The position numbers were made by a program, and so were the translations under genes. From positions 186,001 through 250,000 of the forward strand of contig NZ_CP110806.1 of NCBI RefSeq assembly GCF_026184235.1: a DNA stretch of 64,000 nt, given 5' to 3'. The first letter of the stretch is position 1; every line of letters begins with the position of its first letter. The notes under the pieces are model-generated. The model was not told where the DNA came from. It ran no database searches and worked only from the letters and a program-made list of their open reading frames with translations. Below are positions 41,827 through 51,056 of the stretch, one piece after another. The stretch is from Cellulomonas sp. S1-8 (GTDB taxonomy: Bacteria; Actinomycetota; Actinomycetes; Actinomycetales; Cellulomonadaceae).

Positions 41827-42933
41827 ATGCACCGATCCACGTCCCCCCGCCGAGGCCTGCGCCGGGCAGCCCTCGCGCTGACCGTCCCCGTCGCCCTGCT
41901 GACGTCCGTCCTCGTCGCGACCCCCGCCGCCGCGCACGGCTCCGTGACCGACCCCCCGACCCGCAACTACGGCTGCTGGGAGCGGTGGGGCGACGACTTC
42001 CAGAACCGCGACATGGCGACCACCGACCCCATGTGCTGGCAGGCCTGGCAGGCCGACTCCAGCGCCATGTGGAACTGGAACGGGCTGTACCACGAGGGCA
42101 TCGGCGGCCGGCACGAGGAGCTCATCCCCGACGGCCAGCTCTGCTCCGGCGGGCGGACCGAGGGCGGCCGGTACAACGCGCTCGACACCCCCGGCGCCTG
42201 GACCATGAAGACGGTCCCGCAGAAGTTCACGCTCACGCTGACCGACCAGGCCAAGCACGGTGCGGACTACCTGCGCGTCTACGTCACCAAGGCGGGCTTC
42301 GACCCGACGACGAAGGCTCCCGCCTGGTCCGACATGCAGCTGCTCAAGGTCACCGGCTCCTACCCGACGACGGGCCTGTACCAGACGGACGTCGACCTGA
42401 CGGGCCGCTCGGGCCGCGCGATCCTCTACACGATCTGGCAGGCCAGCCACTCCGACCAGCCGTACTACCTGTGCTCGGACATCAACATCGGCGGCACCGC
42501 GGCGACCCCGACACCCACGCCGAGCGCGACCCCCTCGGCGACCCCGAGCCCGACTCCCAGCAGGACGCCCACGCCGACGCCCACGCCCAGCGTGACCCCG
42601 ACGCCGACGCCCAGCGTGACGCCCACGCCGACGCCCACGTCGACCGGCACGCCCGTGCCCGGCGCGTGCACGGCGACCGTCACCGCCTCGAACGCCTGGA
42701 GCGGCGGGTGGCAGGGCGCCGTCGTCGTGACGGCCGGCGCCGGCGGGCTGTCCGGGTGGAAGGTGACCGTCGCAGGGGCGACCGTCACGCAGGCGTGGAA
42801 CAGCACGGCCAGCGGGTCGGTGCTGACGAACGCCGCCTGGAACGGGACGCTCGCGGCCGGGTCGACCACCACGGCCGGCTTCCTGGCCTCGGGCGCTCCC
42901 GGTGCGCTGACGGCGACCTGCGCCGCGGCGTAG
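41827..42933 (+). CDS. AA10 lytic polysaccharide monooxygenase with CBM2 (LPMO 1)
   Basis: A secreted copper enzyme of 368 aa that oxidatively cleaves crystalline cellulose or chitin. The signal peptide ends AAA before His37, the first ligand of the copper His-brace (HGSVTDPPTRNYGCWERWGD). The second ligand is His144 in KHGADYLRVYV. The catalytic domain runs from 37 to about 222 and resembles the Thermobifida E8-type AA10. A Pro/Thr linker follows at about 223-277. A CBM2 then spans 279-368 (ACTATVTASNAWSGGWQGAV), ending in a Cys pair. A strong hairpin terminator follows. Confidence 0.95.
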   Translation: MHRSTSPRRGLRRAALALTVPVALLTSVLVATPAAAHGSVTDPPTRNYGCWERWGDDFQNRDMATTDPMCWQAWQADSSAMWNWNGLYHEGIGGRHEELIPDGQLCSGGRTEGGRYNALDTPGAWTMKTVPQKFTLTLTDQAKHGADYLRVYVTKAGFDPTTKAPAWSDMQLLKVTGSYPTTGLYQTDVDLTGRSGRAILYTIWQASHSDQPYYLCSDINIGGTAATPTPTPSATPSATPSPTPSRTPTPTPTPSVTPTPTPSVTPTPTPTSTGTPVPGACTATVTASNAWSGGWQGAVVVTAGAGGLSGWKVTVAGATVTQAWNSTASGSVLTNAAWNGTLAAGSTTTAGFLASGAPGALTATCAAA

Positions 42934-42949
42934 CCATCGGCCGGACGGA

Positions 42950-42993
42950 CGATCCGGACGCTCCCGTTGCTGGTGACGGGAGTGTCCGGATCG
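42950..42993 (+). terminator. Long hairpin terminator after LPMO gene 1
   Basis: An 18-bp stem with one G-U pair: CGATCCGGACGCTCCCGT (42950-42967) and ACGGGAGTGTCCGGATCG (42976-42993), around an 8-nt loop. It separates LPMO gene 1 from LPMO gene 2, so the two are probably independent units. Confidence 0.85.
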
Positions 42994-43016
42994 TGCCCGT
43001 CCGGGGTCGTACGTCC

Positions 43017-43033
43017 TGCTGAAACGGTTAGCA
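43017..43033 (+). promoter_or_regulatory. Operator-like site before LPMO gene 2
   Basis: TGCTGAAACGGTTAGCA, with TGCT/AGCA arms and a GAAACGGTT core like LacI-family half sites. It lies 132 nt before the ATG and is the weakest of the four sites in this set. A perfect 12-bp palindrome CGCATCGATGCG follows at 43101-43112. Confidence 0.4.
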
Positions 43034-43164
43034 GTCTCGCGTGCCCTGCGCGCAGGACGCACCGTGGTCGAGCCCTCGCGGCTACCCGTCGTCCCCCGAT
43101 CGCATCGATGCGACCCGGGCGGGCGTGCGCGGACGGGTGCCGTACACGAGTACAGGAGTCACCT

Positions 43165-44265
43165 ATGACCACACGCCCCCGGAGCAGGCTCGGCCGACTC
43201 GGTCGCCTCGCCCTCGCCATCCCCCTCGCCCTCGTGGCGACCGGGGTCGTCGCCACGTCGGCGTCGGCCCACGGGTCCGTCACCGACCCGCCGACCCGCA
43301 ACTACTCGTGCTGGGAGCGGTGGGGCGACGACCACCAGAACCCGGCCATGGCGCAGCAGGACCCGATGTGCTGGCAGGCCTTCCAGACCAACCCGAACAC
43401 CATGTGGAACTGGAACGGGCTGTACCGCGAGAACGTCGGTGGCCGGCACGAGGCCGTCATCCCCAACGGTCAGCTGTGCTCGGGTGGCAAGACGCAGAAC
43501 GGTCTGTACGCGTCGCTCGACACCGTGGGCAACTGGACCGCGAAGACGGTCCCGACCAACTTCACGCTGACGCTCACCGACGGCGCGAAGCACGGCGCGG
43601 ACTACCTGCGCATCTACGTCTCCAAGGCGGGCTTCAACCCGACGACCGAGGCGTTGGGCTGGGACGACCTCGACCTGGTCAAGGAGACCGGCCGCTACGG
43701 CACCACCGGTCTCTACCAGACGGATGTCAACCTGTCGGGTCGTTCGGGGCGTGCGGTCCTGTTCACGATCTGGCAGGCCAGCCACCTCGACCAGCCGTAC
43801 TACCTGTGCTCGGACATCAACATCGGTGGCACGGGCACCACGCCCACGCCGACGCCGTCCGTGACGCCGACCCCGACGCCGTCGGTCACGCCGACGCCCA
43901 CGCCGACCCCGACGCGGTCCGTGCCGCCGACGCCGACGCCGTCGCCCACGCCCACGCCCACGCCGAGCGTGACGCCGACCCAGGCGCCGGGTGGTGCCTG
44001 CACCGCGACGGTCAAGGCCGCCAACACCTGGTCCGGCGGCTGGCAGGGTGAGGTCGTCGTGACCGCGGGTTCCGCCGCGATCAGCGGGTGGAAGGTCACC
44101 GTCGGTGGCGCGACCATCTCGCAGGTCTGGAGCAGCACGGCCAGCGGCAACGTCCTGACGAACGCCTCCTGGAACGGTTCGCTGGGTGCCGGTGCCAGCA
44201 CGTCGGCCGGCTTCATCGCGTCGGGTGCTCCCGGTGCGCTGACCGCCACCTGCGCCGTGGCCTGA
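43165..44265 (+). CDS. AA10 lytic polysaccharide monooxygenase with CBM2 (LPMO 2)
   Basis: A 366-aa secreted enzyme, tandem paralogue of LPMO 1. The signal peptide ends SASA before His36 (HGSVTDPPTRNYSCWERWGD). The second copper ligand is His143 in KHGADYLRIYV. The catalytic domain is 36 to about 220, a Pro/Thr linker follows to 275 and a CBM2 to the end (GGACTATVKAANTWSGGWQG). ATG 43165 has CAGGAG 9 nt upstream. The loops differ from LPMO 1 (HEAVIPNGQLCSGG against HEELIPDGQLCSGG), which may shift substrate preference. Confidence 0.95.
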   Translation: MTTRPRSRLGRLGRLALAIPLALVATGVVATSASAHGSVTDPPTRNYSCWERWGDDHQNPAMAQQDPMCWQAFQTNPNTMWNWNGLYRENVGGRHEAVIPNGQLCSGGKTQNGLYASLDTVGNWTAKTVPTNFTLTLTDGAKHGADYLRIYVSKAGFNPTTEALGWDDLDLVKETGRYGTTGLYQTDVNLSGRSGRAVLFTIWQASHLDQPYYLCSDINIGGTGTTPTPTPSVTPTPTPSVTPTPTPTPTRSVPPTPTPSPTPTPTPSVTPTQAPGGACTATVKAANTWSGGWQGEVVVTAGSAAISGWKVTVGGATISQVWSSTASGNVLTNASWNGSLGAGASTSAGFIASGAPGALTATCAVA

Positions 44266-44342
44266 CGCACCACCCCATGACCCGCCGGTCCTCGACCGAC
44301 GGCAGCACCCCGCGGGGCACGACCAGCGGGTAGCAGGACCAT

Positions 44343-44384
44343 GACGACCGGGCACGGCCATCCCTCCGGCTGTGCCCGGTCGTC
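44343..44384 (+). terminator. Hairpin terminator after LPMO gene 2
   Basis: A perfect 13-bp stem: GACGACCGGGCAC (44343-44355) and GTGCCCGGTCGTC (44372-44384) around a 16-nt loop, 78 nt after the stop codon. It is not followed by a U-run. Confidence 0.75.
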
Positions 44385-44410
44385 GCACGTCGTGCGTCAC
44401 CGCCCTCCGC

Positions 44411-44480
44411 CGAGTGCGGGGGATACGGCTCGAGTGCAGGGGAAACAACACCCGCACTCGGGCCGTATCCCCCGCACTCG
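44411..44480. repeat. Nested inverted repeat built from one short word
   Basis: A 70-nt element. The outer arms are CGAGTGCGGGGGATACGG (44411-44428) and CCGTATCCCCCGCACTCG (44463-44480). The inner arms reuse the same word: CGAGTGCAGGG and CCCGCACTCG. Together they form a stem of about 30 bp. It lies between an LPMO terminator and the next gene. An element with the same plan but different sequence is at 58967-59036. Confidence 0.85.
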
Positions 44481-44534
44481 CGTGGCAGGGGGGCTTGAGG
44501 AGGGATGGCCGGCGCGTCGGGGAGAATGTGCGGC

Positions 44535-46448
44535 GTGACGTCGACCCGTGCCACCCGGCTGCCCCGTGTCCGTGCCTCCGAGCTCGTCGGGCGGGGCTGG
44601 CTCAACACCGGCGGCAAGGACGTCGCGCTCGCGGACCTGCGCGGCAAGGTCGTCATCCTCGACTTCTGGACGTTCTGCTGCATCAACTGCCTGCACGTCC
44701 TGGACGAGCTGCGGGAGATCGAGGCGCAGCACCGCGACGTGCTCGTCATCATCGGCGTGCACTCGCCCAAGTTCGTCCACGAGGCGGACCCGGTGGCGCT
44801 CGCGGCGGCCGTCGAGCGGTACGAGGTGCACCACCCCGTGCTCGACGACCCGGACCTCGTCACGTGGCAGGCGTTCACGGCCCGCGCGTGGCCGACGCTC
44901 GTCGTCATCGACCCCGAGGGCTACATCGTCGCGCAGATGGCCGGCGAGGGGCACGCGCACGCGGTCGAGACGCTCGTGCGGGACCTCGTCGTCGAGCACG
45001 AGGCGAAGGGCACGCTGCACCGCGGCGACGGCCCGTACGTCGCGCCCGCACCGGAGCCGACGACCCTGCGGTTCCCCGCCAAGGCCGTCGAGCTGCCGGG
45101 CGGGACGTTCCTCGTCGCCGACGCGGGGCACCACGCGCTCACCGAGGTCGCGGCCGACGGCGAGACGCTGCTGCGGCGCATCGGCACGGGGGAGCGCGGC
45201 CTGGTCGACGGCGGCCCGGACGACGCGCGGTTCAGCGAGCCGAACGGCCTGTGCCTCGTGCCGGACGAGCTGCGCGGGCGCCTCGGCTACGACGTGCTCG
45301 TCGCCGACACCGTCAACCACGCGCTGCGCGGCGTGCGCCTGGCCGACGGGCACGTGACGACGGTCGCCGGCACGGGTGAGCAGTACATGGTGGGCGCGGT
45401 CGACAACGTCGCCCCGCTGACCGCCGGCGAGCCGGCACCTGTCGAGGGGGGCGTCGGCGACCAGTGGGCGCCGCGCCAGGTCAAGCTGTCCTCACCGTGG
45501 GACGTCGCGTGGTCGCCGCAGCTCGCGGCGTTCGTCGTCGCCATGGCCGGCAACCACACGCTGTGGGCGTTCGACGACGAGCAGGGGTCGCTGCGCCACC
45601 TCGCCGGGACGATGAACGAGGGGCTCGTCGACGGCGCGCCGCAGGACGCCTGGTACGCGCAGCCGTCCGGGCTGTCCGTCGCCGCGGACGGGCGCGTGTG
45701 GCTCGCGGACGCCGAGACGTCGGCCCTGCGGTGGCTCGACCCGGCCGACGGGTCCGTGCACAGCGTCGTCGGGACGGGCCTGTTCGACTTCGGTCACCGC
45801 GACGGCACGGGCGACCAGGCCCTGTTCCAGCACCCGCTGGGCGTCGCCGCGCTGCCCGACGGGTCCGTCCTCGTCGCCGACACCTACAACGGCGCGCTGC
45901 GCCGCTGGGTCCCGGGGGCGGACGGCGGCACGGTCTCGACGCTCGCGACGGACCTCGCCGAGCCGAGCGGGCTCGTCCTGCCCGCGGGCGACGCCGACCA
46001 CGTGCTCGTCGTCGAGTCCGCCGCGCACCGCCTGACGCGCGTCCCGCTGCCCGCGGGCGCCGGCACGCAGGTCGACGGCGGCGCGCACCGCACGCAGCGG
46101 CCCGTCACCGAGATCGGCACGGACGTCGCGCTCGAGGTCGTGTTCCACCCCGCCGCCGGGCAGAAGCTCGACGACCGGTGGGGCCCGTCGACGTCCCTGC
46201 AGGTCGCGGCGACGCCGCCCGGGCTGCTGCTCGACGGCGGCGGCGACGACGTCGCGCTGACCCGCACCCTGCGCCTCGACCCGACCGTCGGCGAGGGCGT
46301 CCTGCACGTCACCGCACGCGCGGCGAGCTGCGACGCCGACCCCGCGATCGAGCACCCGGCCTGCCACCTGGCCGCACAGGACTGGGGCGTCCCGGTCCGC
46401 ATCACGACCGGCGCCCCGACCACCCTGACCCTCCCCCTCCACGGCTGA
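44535..46448 (+). CDS. Thioredoxin-fold/NHL-repeat protein (NHLRC2-like)
   Basis: A 637-aa protein. GTG 44535 is chosen for the GGGGAGA site upstream; ATG 44526 is also possible. The N-terminal 160 residues are a thioredoxin fold with FWTFCCINCLHVLDELREIE, where CINC is the redox motif. From about 170 to 520 comes an NHL beta-propeller (FSEPNGLCLVPDELRGR, QPSGLSVAADGRVWLADAET, HPLGVAALPDGSVLVADTYN). The C-terminal 90 residues are a beta domain. No signal peptide. The same architecture as eukaryotic NHLRC2; the substrate is unknown. Confidence 0.92.
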   Translation: MTSTRATRLPRVRASELVGRGWLNTGGKDVALADLRGKVVILDFWTFCCINCLHVLDELREIEAQHRDVLVIIGVHSPKFVHEADPVALAAAVERYEVHHPVLDDPDLVTWQAFTARAWPTLVVIDPEGYIVAQMAGEGHAHAVETLVRDLVVEHEAKGTLHRGDGPYVAPAPEPTTLRFPAKAVELPGGTFLVADAGHHALTEVAADGETLLRRIGTGERGLVDGGPDDARFSEPNGLCLVPDELRGRLGYDVLVADTVNHALRGVRLADGHVTTVAGTGEQYMVGAVDNVAPLTAGEPAPVEGGVGDQWAPRQVKLSSPWDVAWSPQLAAFVVAMAGNHTLWAFDDEQGSLRHLAGTMNEGLVDGAPQDAWYAQPSGLSVAADGRVWLADAETSALRWLDPADGSVHSVVGTGLFDFGHRDGTGDQALFQHPLGVAALPDGSVLVADTYNGALRRWVPGADGGTVSTLATDLAEPSGLVLPAGDADHVLVVESAAHRLTRVPLPAGAGTQVDGGAHRTQRPVTEIGTDVALEVVFHPAAGQKLDDRWGPSTSLQVAATPPGLLLDGGGDDVALTRTLRLDPTVGEGVLHVTARAASCDADPAIEHPACHLAAQDWGVPVRITTGAPTTLTLPLHG

Positions 46449-46464
46449 CCGGCACGAGGGACGA

Positions 46465-46509
46465 AGTGTGAAGGGTTGTTGCCGGGATCCGGCAACAACC
46501 CTTCACACT
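46465..46509. terminator. Perfect 21-bp hairpin between convergent genes
   Basis: AGTGTGAAGGGTTGTTGCCG and its exact complement, 21 bp of stem around a 3-nt loop (arms 46465-46485 and 46489-46509). It sits between the stop of the NHL protein (+) and the stop of the GGDEF protein (-), as expected for a bidirectional terminator. The stem is unusually AT-rich and long. Confidence 0.85.
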
Positions 46510-46526
46510 CTTGCGTGAGCTCGCGG

Positions 46527-47942
46527 TCAGGTCGACGCGGCGTCGTCGATCGCGATCGCGACGAGCGCGCGCAGGGCCGTCTGGACCTGACGGCCCGTCG
46601 ACGCCGCTGCCGCGACCGCGACCTCGACCACCCACTCGTCGCGCTCGACCGTGAGCATCCGCGTCTCGGACGCGTCCGCCGGGCTTCCGCCGCGCGCGAC
46701 CGTCGTGAACGTCTCCGACCCGGGCATGCGCTCGCGGACCGACCACGAGTCGCCGCCGAGCGTCTCGGTCGCGGCCGCGGCGAACGCGCACAGCCGCGGC
46801 ACCACGGCGGGGGCCGCCGCGCCGATCGCGACCGCACCGCCCGCGGTCAGCCGCTCGACGGCCTGCACGGGGTCGGCGATGGGCGGGGTCGTGCGGGCAC
46901 GGGCACGCGCCCGGCGCCGCTTGGCCTGGTACTGCGCCTGGTCCGCGCGGCGGAACAGGTGCCGCGCCTCGACCGAGCCCATGACGGCGGTCGACGCGAT
47001 GCCGTAGGAGATCGCCGCGCCGTGGGGCAGCGGGAACTTCGCGACCGTCGTGGCCATCGTCGTCGCGACGACCTCGCGCGGCTGGTCCACCGTCACGAGG
47101 CAGAACTCGTCGCCGCCGATGCGCGCGGCAGTCGCCCCGGGGATCGCGTCGGCCGCGCGGCGCAGCACGTCCGCGACGGCGCGCAGCAGGTCGTCGCCCG
47201 CGTCGTGGCCCAGCTCGTCGTTCACGCGCTTGAGGCCGTCGACGTCGCACATCACGACGCACGTCTCCCGGCCCGAGCCCAGCGCGGCCTCCGCGGCCTG
47301 GTCGGCGGTCCGCCGGTTGGCCAGCCCCGTCAACGGGTCGTCCGCGATCATGTGCCGCATCTGCTGCTCGAGGTCGACGCGGGCGATCGCGCCCGCCGCG
47401 AGGGCGACCAGCACCTCGGCCGTCGCGACGTCGTCGGCGTGGAACAGCGGGGAGTCGAAGTCGCGCACCACCGTGAGCTGACCCCACACCGCGTCGTTGA
47501 CGACGACGGGTGACGTCAGCGCGGAGGCGGCACCGACCTCGCGCAGCAGCTCGACCTCGACGCGGTCGCCCGCCGTCGTGTCGCCGGGGCGCACCGACCG
47601 GCCCTGGGCGTCGAACGCGTGCGCGACCCAGCTCTCGCGGTTGCGCAGCAGCGCGCGCAGCGCGGGGCGCTCGTCGGCGCGGTACGTGGAGCTGAGGAAC
47701 TGGTGCCAGCGGGGGTCCTTGCTGGGCGGCTCGAGGTGCACGACGCGGCAGGTCTCCTGGGAGATCCGGGACACCGCGCACGCGTCGGCGCCGAGCACGT
47801 CGACCGCGGCCTGGGCCGCTGCCTCGACGACCTCCTCGATGCGCCGGCAGGCGTCGAAGCGGTGGGCGGCGACGGACAGCCCGCGCACGCCACCGAGGTC
47901 CGCAGCCGAGAGACCGCCCCGGTGCGCACCCTTGGCAGCCAT
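46527..47942 (-). CDS. GAF-GGDEF diguanylate cyclase
   Basis: A 471-aa cytoplasmic signalling protein. A GAF-like sensor covers about residues 10-195. The GGDEF domain follows (DDPLTGLANRRTADQAAEAA, CDVDGLKRVNDELGHDAGDD), with an intact active site RIGGDEFCLV, so it can probably make cyclic di-GMP. No RxxD inhibitory site is clear. A C-terminal region of about 110 residues is a second beta domain. ATG 47942 is used; GTG 47957 is possible. Confidence 0.9.
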   Translation of the reverse strand: MAAKGAHRGGLSAADLGGVRGLSVAAHRFDACRRIEEVVEAAAQAAVDVLGADACAVSRISQETCRVVHLEPPSKDPRWHQFLSSTYRADERPALRALLRNRESWVAHAFDAQGRSVRPGDTTAGDRVEVELLREVGAASALTSPVVVNDAVWGQLTVVRDFDSPLFHADDVATAEVLVALAAGAIARVDLEQQMRHMIADDPLTGLANRRTADQAAEAALGSGRETCVVMCDVDGLKRVNDELGHDAGDDLLRAVADVLRRAADAIPGATAARIGGDEFCLVTVDQPREVVATTMATTVAKFPLPHGAAISYGIASTAVMGSVEARHLFRRADQAQYQAKRRRARARARTTPPIADPVQAVERLTAGGAVAIGAAAPAVVPRLCAFAAAATETLGGDSWSVRERMPGSETFTTVARGGSPADASETRMLTVERDEWVVEVAVAAAASTGRQVQTALRALVAIAIDDAAST

Positions 47943-48073
47943 GCCCCGTCGCGTCACGAGGCCATCATCGGGCCTCCACCCCCTATCCGCCGAGTGGCGT
48001 TCATGAGAGGTCGATGAGATCACTCGTCCGCGTGGCGGTCCCCACCGTCCCGAGAGAGGGGTGTTCCTCGTGC

Positions 48074-48087
48074 TGGAAACGTTTCGA
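48074..48087 (+). promoter_or_regulatory. LacI-type operator-like site before LPMO gene 3
   Basis: TGGAAACGTTTCGA, containing the perfect 10-bp palindrome GAAACGTTTC (48076-48085). It lies 123 nt before the ATG of the third AA10 gene. It is the best palindrome of the four related sites. Confidence 0.6.
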
Positions 48088-48210
48088 GGCCTTGTCGGGG
48101 GCAGTCCCGGTCCCCACCCTGAACGCCACGTCCTGAACGCACGTCGCACCACCAGGTGCGCAGCCCCCGGCGGCGACCGACGCCGCTCGCGTGAGAGGGA
48201 ACCCCCCGCC

Positions 48211-49425
48211 ATGCCTCGACACCCCACCCGACGACGTGTGCTGGGCGGCGTCGCCGCCACCGCGCTCGTCGCGACGGCCCTGGTCGTCATCCCCACCGCT
48301 GCCCAGGCGCACGGCGGCCTCACCAACCCGCCCACGCGCACCTACGCCTGCTACGAGGACGGCCTGGCCGGTGGCCAGGCCGCCGGCGAGTCCGGCAACA
48401 TGAAGCCGCGGAACGCCGCGTGCATCAACGCCTTCAACGACGGCAACTACTCGTTCTACAACTGGTTCGGCAACCTCCTCGGCACCATCGCCGGTCGCCA
48501 CGAGACGATCGCGGACGGCAAGGTCTGCGGGCCCGACGCCCGCTTCGACGCCTACAACTCCCCGTCGTCCGCCTGGCCCACGACCCGGGTCACCGCCGGT
48601 CAGAGCATGACGTTCCAGTACGCCGCCGTCGCGCGTCACCCCGGCTGGTTCACGACGTGGATCACCAAGGACGGCTGGAACCAGAACCAGCCGATCGGCT
48701 GGGACAACCTGGAGCCCGCACCGTTCGACCGCGTGCTGAACCCGCCGCTGCGTGAGAGCGGCCCCGCCGGCCCCGAGTACTTCTGGAACGTGAACCTGCC
48801 GTCGAACAAGTCCGGCAAGCACGTCCTGTTCAACATCTGGGAGCGCTCGGACAGCCCCGAGGCGTTCTACAACTGCGTGGACGTCGACTTCGGCGGTGGC
48901 GGTGGCGTGACCCCGACGCCGACGCCCACCCCGACGCGGACGTCCACCCCGACGCCCACGCCCTCGGTGACGCCGACGTTCACGCCGACGCCCACCCCCA
49001 CGCCGACGCGGACGTCGACCCCGACGCCCACGCCGTCCGTGACGCCGACGTTCACGCCGACGCCTACCCCGACCCCGACGCCCACCCCGACCCCGACGGT
49101 GCCGACGGACTCGGTGTGCGAGGTCGAGGTCGACGTGTCGAACGCGTGGCCCGGCGGCTTCCAGGGCAACGTCACCGTGTTCAACGCGACGATGGAGCCC
49201 GTCAACGGCTGGGACGTCACGTGGACCTTCGGCGGCAACGAGAAGGTGCTCCAGGCCTGGAGCTCGACCGTGACGCAGACCGGCGCGACCGTGTCCGCCA
49301 AGAACGTCGCGTGGAACTCGACGATCGCGCACCACAACGCGGTGTCGTTCGGCTTCATCGGCTCGGGCACGCCCCAGGCCGTGACGGCGGCGACTCTCAA
49401 CGGCAACGCCTGCATCGTCCGCTGA
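48211..49425 (+). CDS. AA10 lytic polysaccharide monooxygenase with CBM2 (LPMO 3)
   Basis: A 404-aa secreted enzyme of a different AA10 subgroup (Thermobifida E7-like). An RRR start and a signal peptide end in AQA before His34 ([20 protein letters not shown]). The second copper ligand is His143 in [11 protein letters not shown]. The catalytic domain is 34 to about 226. Two 60-nt-scale repeats of [20 protein letters not shown] form the linker. A CBM2 follows from 301 to 404 ([20 protein letters not shown]). It may complement the two E8-like paralogues in regioselectivity. Confidence 0.95.
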   Translation: MPRHPTRRRVLGGVAATALVATALVVIPTAAQAHGGLTNPPTRTYACYEDGLAGGQAAGESGNMKPRNAACINAFNDGNYSFYNWFGNLLGTIAGRHETIADGKVCGPDARFDAYNSPSSAWPTTRVTAGQSMTFQYAAVARHPGWFTTWITKDGWNQNQPIGWDNLEPAPFDRVLNPPLRESGPAGPEYFWNVNLPSNKSGKHVLFNIWERSDSPEAFYNCVDVDFGGGGGVTPTPTPTPTRTSTPTPTPSVTPTFTPTPTPTPTRTSTPTPTPSVTPTFTPTPTPTPTPTPTPTVPTDSVCEVEVDVSNAWPGGFQGNVTVFNATMEPVNGWDVTWTFGGNEKVLQAWSSTVTQTGATVSAKNVAWNSTIAHHNAVSFGFIGSGTPQAVTAATLNGNACIVR

Positions 49426-49447
49426 CACCCGTCGGCTGACCGCAGCG

Positions 49448-49485
49448 ACGAGGCGCCCGCACCCTGGAGGGTGCGGGCGCCTCGT
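49448..49485 (+). terminator. Hairpin terminator after LPMO gene 3
   Basis: A perfect 17-bp stem: ACGAGGCGCCCGCACCC (49448-49464) and GGGTGCGGGCGCCTCGT (49469-49485) around a TGGA tetraloop, 22 nt after the stop. It also faces the end of the small minus-strand gene and may serve both. Confidence 0.88.
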
Positions 49486-49528
49486 TCTGCGTGGCGTCAG
49501 GCGTGCGAGACGTCAGGAGTGCGTGACG

Positions 49529-49756
49529 TCAGGCCTGGGCGGTGACCGGGCCCGTCGGGCGGACGTGCACGGCGACACCGTGCACGCGCGCCGGCAGGTC
49601 GAGACGACGCGCGGCGACCGCGTCCCCCTGCACCCGGACCAGCAGGCCGTAGCCGTCGGCGTCGGGGGCGATCCCGATGCCGCTCACACCCGCACGGCCG
49701 CCGAGCACGGCCTTCAGCTCGTCCTTGGCCCGGCGGGCCTCGTCGAGGTCGGCCAC
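49529..49756 (-). CDS. Small protein homologous to the pro-domain of the neighbouring protease
   Basis: A 75-aa protein with a strong AGGAGGTG ribosome binding site before GTG 49756. DEARRAKDELKAVLGGRA, GIGIAPDADGYGLLVRVQGD and HVRPTGPV align with DEAREAKAHAAAMARMLAGR, VGLAPRADGGYAIALRYRLG and DVRRTGRIRPL in the first 90 residues of the upstream S1-like protein. It therefore looks like a stand-alone version of that N-terminal domain. A role as an inhibitor or chaperone of the protease is inferred. No other function can be read. Confidence 0.75.
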   Translation of the reverse strand: MADLDEARRAKDELKAVLGGRAGVSGIGIAPDADGYGLLVRVQGDAVAARRLDLPARVHGVAVHVRPTGPVTAQA

Positions 49757-49800
49757 TGCGCACCTCCTGTGCGCCCCGGGTGCGCGGGCCGCCGCCCGCG

Positions 49801-50817
49801 TCAGGCGAGCAACGTCGCGTCGAGCGCCCCGAGGACGGCATCGATGGGGTTGACGTACGTCAGCCCGCGACCATTGTCCCCCCCGGTCTCCGACCCGGCA
49901 AAGAGCAGCCCCAGCGCGACCCCGTCCTCGCGGTACACCAGCGACCCCGAGTCCCCGCCGCGGGAGAAGGGGGTGCGGCCCGTCCCCTCGATCTCGATCT
50001 GGTCGTCGAACCGCAGGTTGCCCAGGTCGTCGCCGTACCCGACGACGACGTCGTCGAGCTCGATCGCGGTGACGCGCCCCGCCGTGACGGAGGTCGTGCG
50101 GCCGATCTTGCCGACGTTCTCGCCACCCAGCGCGCGGGCCGTCGTCGTCACGGACCCGACCGGGTACGTCGCGTCGACCTCGTCGTCGTCGAGGAGCGCC
50201 AGCGCGGCGTCGACCAGCGCGGTCTCACCCGCGGCGAGCGGCACGAACGCCGCGAGGGTGCCGACGCGGTCGGCCGGGACGCGGCCGCCGTCCGCCGGAC
50301 CGGGCTGCAGGATCAGGTCGCCCGCGCTCGCACCGGGGACGCCGGCCAGGACGTGGTGGTTGGACAGCGCGTGCAGCACGCCGCCGACCTGCACGAACGC
50401 TCCCAGCGTCCCGGCGGTCACGTCGCGGTGCGCGATCGAGACACCCGGGCGCAGCGGGCGGGCCCGGCCCGTCTCACCGAGCGCCTGCGCGGTCACCACG
50501 GGGGGTCGCGGGCCCGGCACCGGCCCGCCGAGGCGGATCCGGGGCGCGCTCGCGAGCGGCCGGATGCGGCCCGTCCGGCGCACGTCCACCCCGGGGCCCA
50601 GCTCGGCGGCGACCTTGCGCGCGATGCTGCGCACCCCCGGCAGGCCCAGGCGGTAGCGCAGCGCGATCGCGTAGCCGCCGTCCGCGCGCGGCGCGAGCCC
50701 CACGGACAGCAACGACCCCGACGTCACGGTCGTCGACGCCCGCACCGCCCGTCCCGCCAGCATGCGTGCCATCGCGGCGGCGTGCGCCTTCGCCTCACGT
50801 GCCTCGTCGTGGTCCAT
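49801..50817 (-). CDS. Trypsin-like serine protease domain protein without signal peptide
   Basis: A 338-aa protein. ATG 50817 has GAAGGGGG upstream. Residues 1-90 are an alpha/beta domain shared with the small gene downstream. The chymotrypsin-fold domain follows: His in SNHHVLAG, Asp in ETALVDAALALLDDDEVDAT and Ser in SRGGDSGSLVYRE, a complete triad. It has no Sec signal, so it acts inside or is exported by an unknown route. The N-terminal domain resembles an inhibitory pro-region. The downstream gene is 44 nt away on the same strand. Confidence 0.85.
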   Translation of the reverse strand: MDHDEAREAKAHAAAMARMLAGRAVRASTTVTSGSLLSVGLAPRADGGYAIALRYRLGLPGVRSIARKVAAELGPGVDVRRTGRIRPLASAPRIRLGGPVPGPRPPVVTAQALGETGRARPLRPGVSIAHRDVTAGTLGAFVQVGGVLHALSNHHVLAGVPGASAGDLILQPGPADGGRVPADRVGTLAAFVPLAAGETALVDAALALLDDDEVDATYPVGSVTTTARALGGENVGKIGRTTSVTAGRVTAIELDDVVVGYGDDLGNLRFDDQIEIEGTGRTPFSRGGDSGSLVYREDGVALGLLFAGSETGGDNGRGLTYVNPIDAVLGALDATLLA

Positions 50818-51056
50818 GCGGCCCCCTTCGTCGTCGCCCCCTGCCCACGTGCCGCGGGCCACCCGCGCCGACCGGGGTCGGTGCACGGGTCGCCCATTGT
50901 GTCCGGCTCGTCCGACATGTGCCGGGCGTGACCGCACGGCGGACCCGGGCCCGCGCCGCGGGTGCGCCGCCCGGGCACGACGAGGCCGGGCACGACACCC
51001 GGGCACGACGACGCCCCGCCCGGTCGTGCGTGGGCGGGGCGTCGGTCGCGCGGTCG

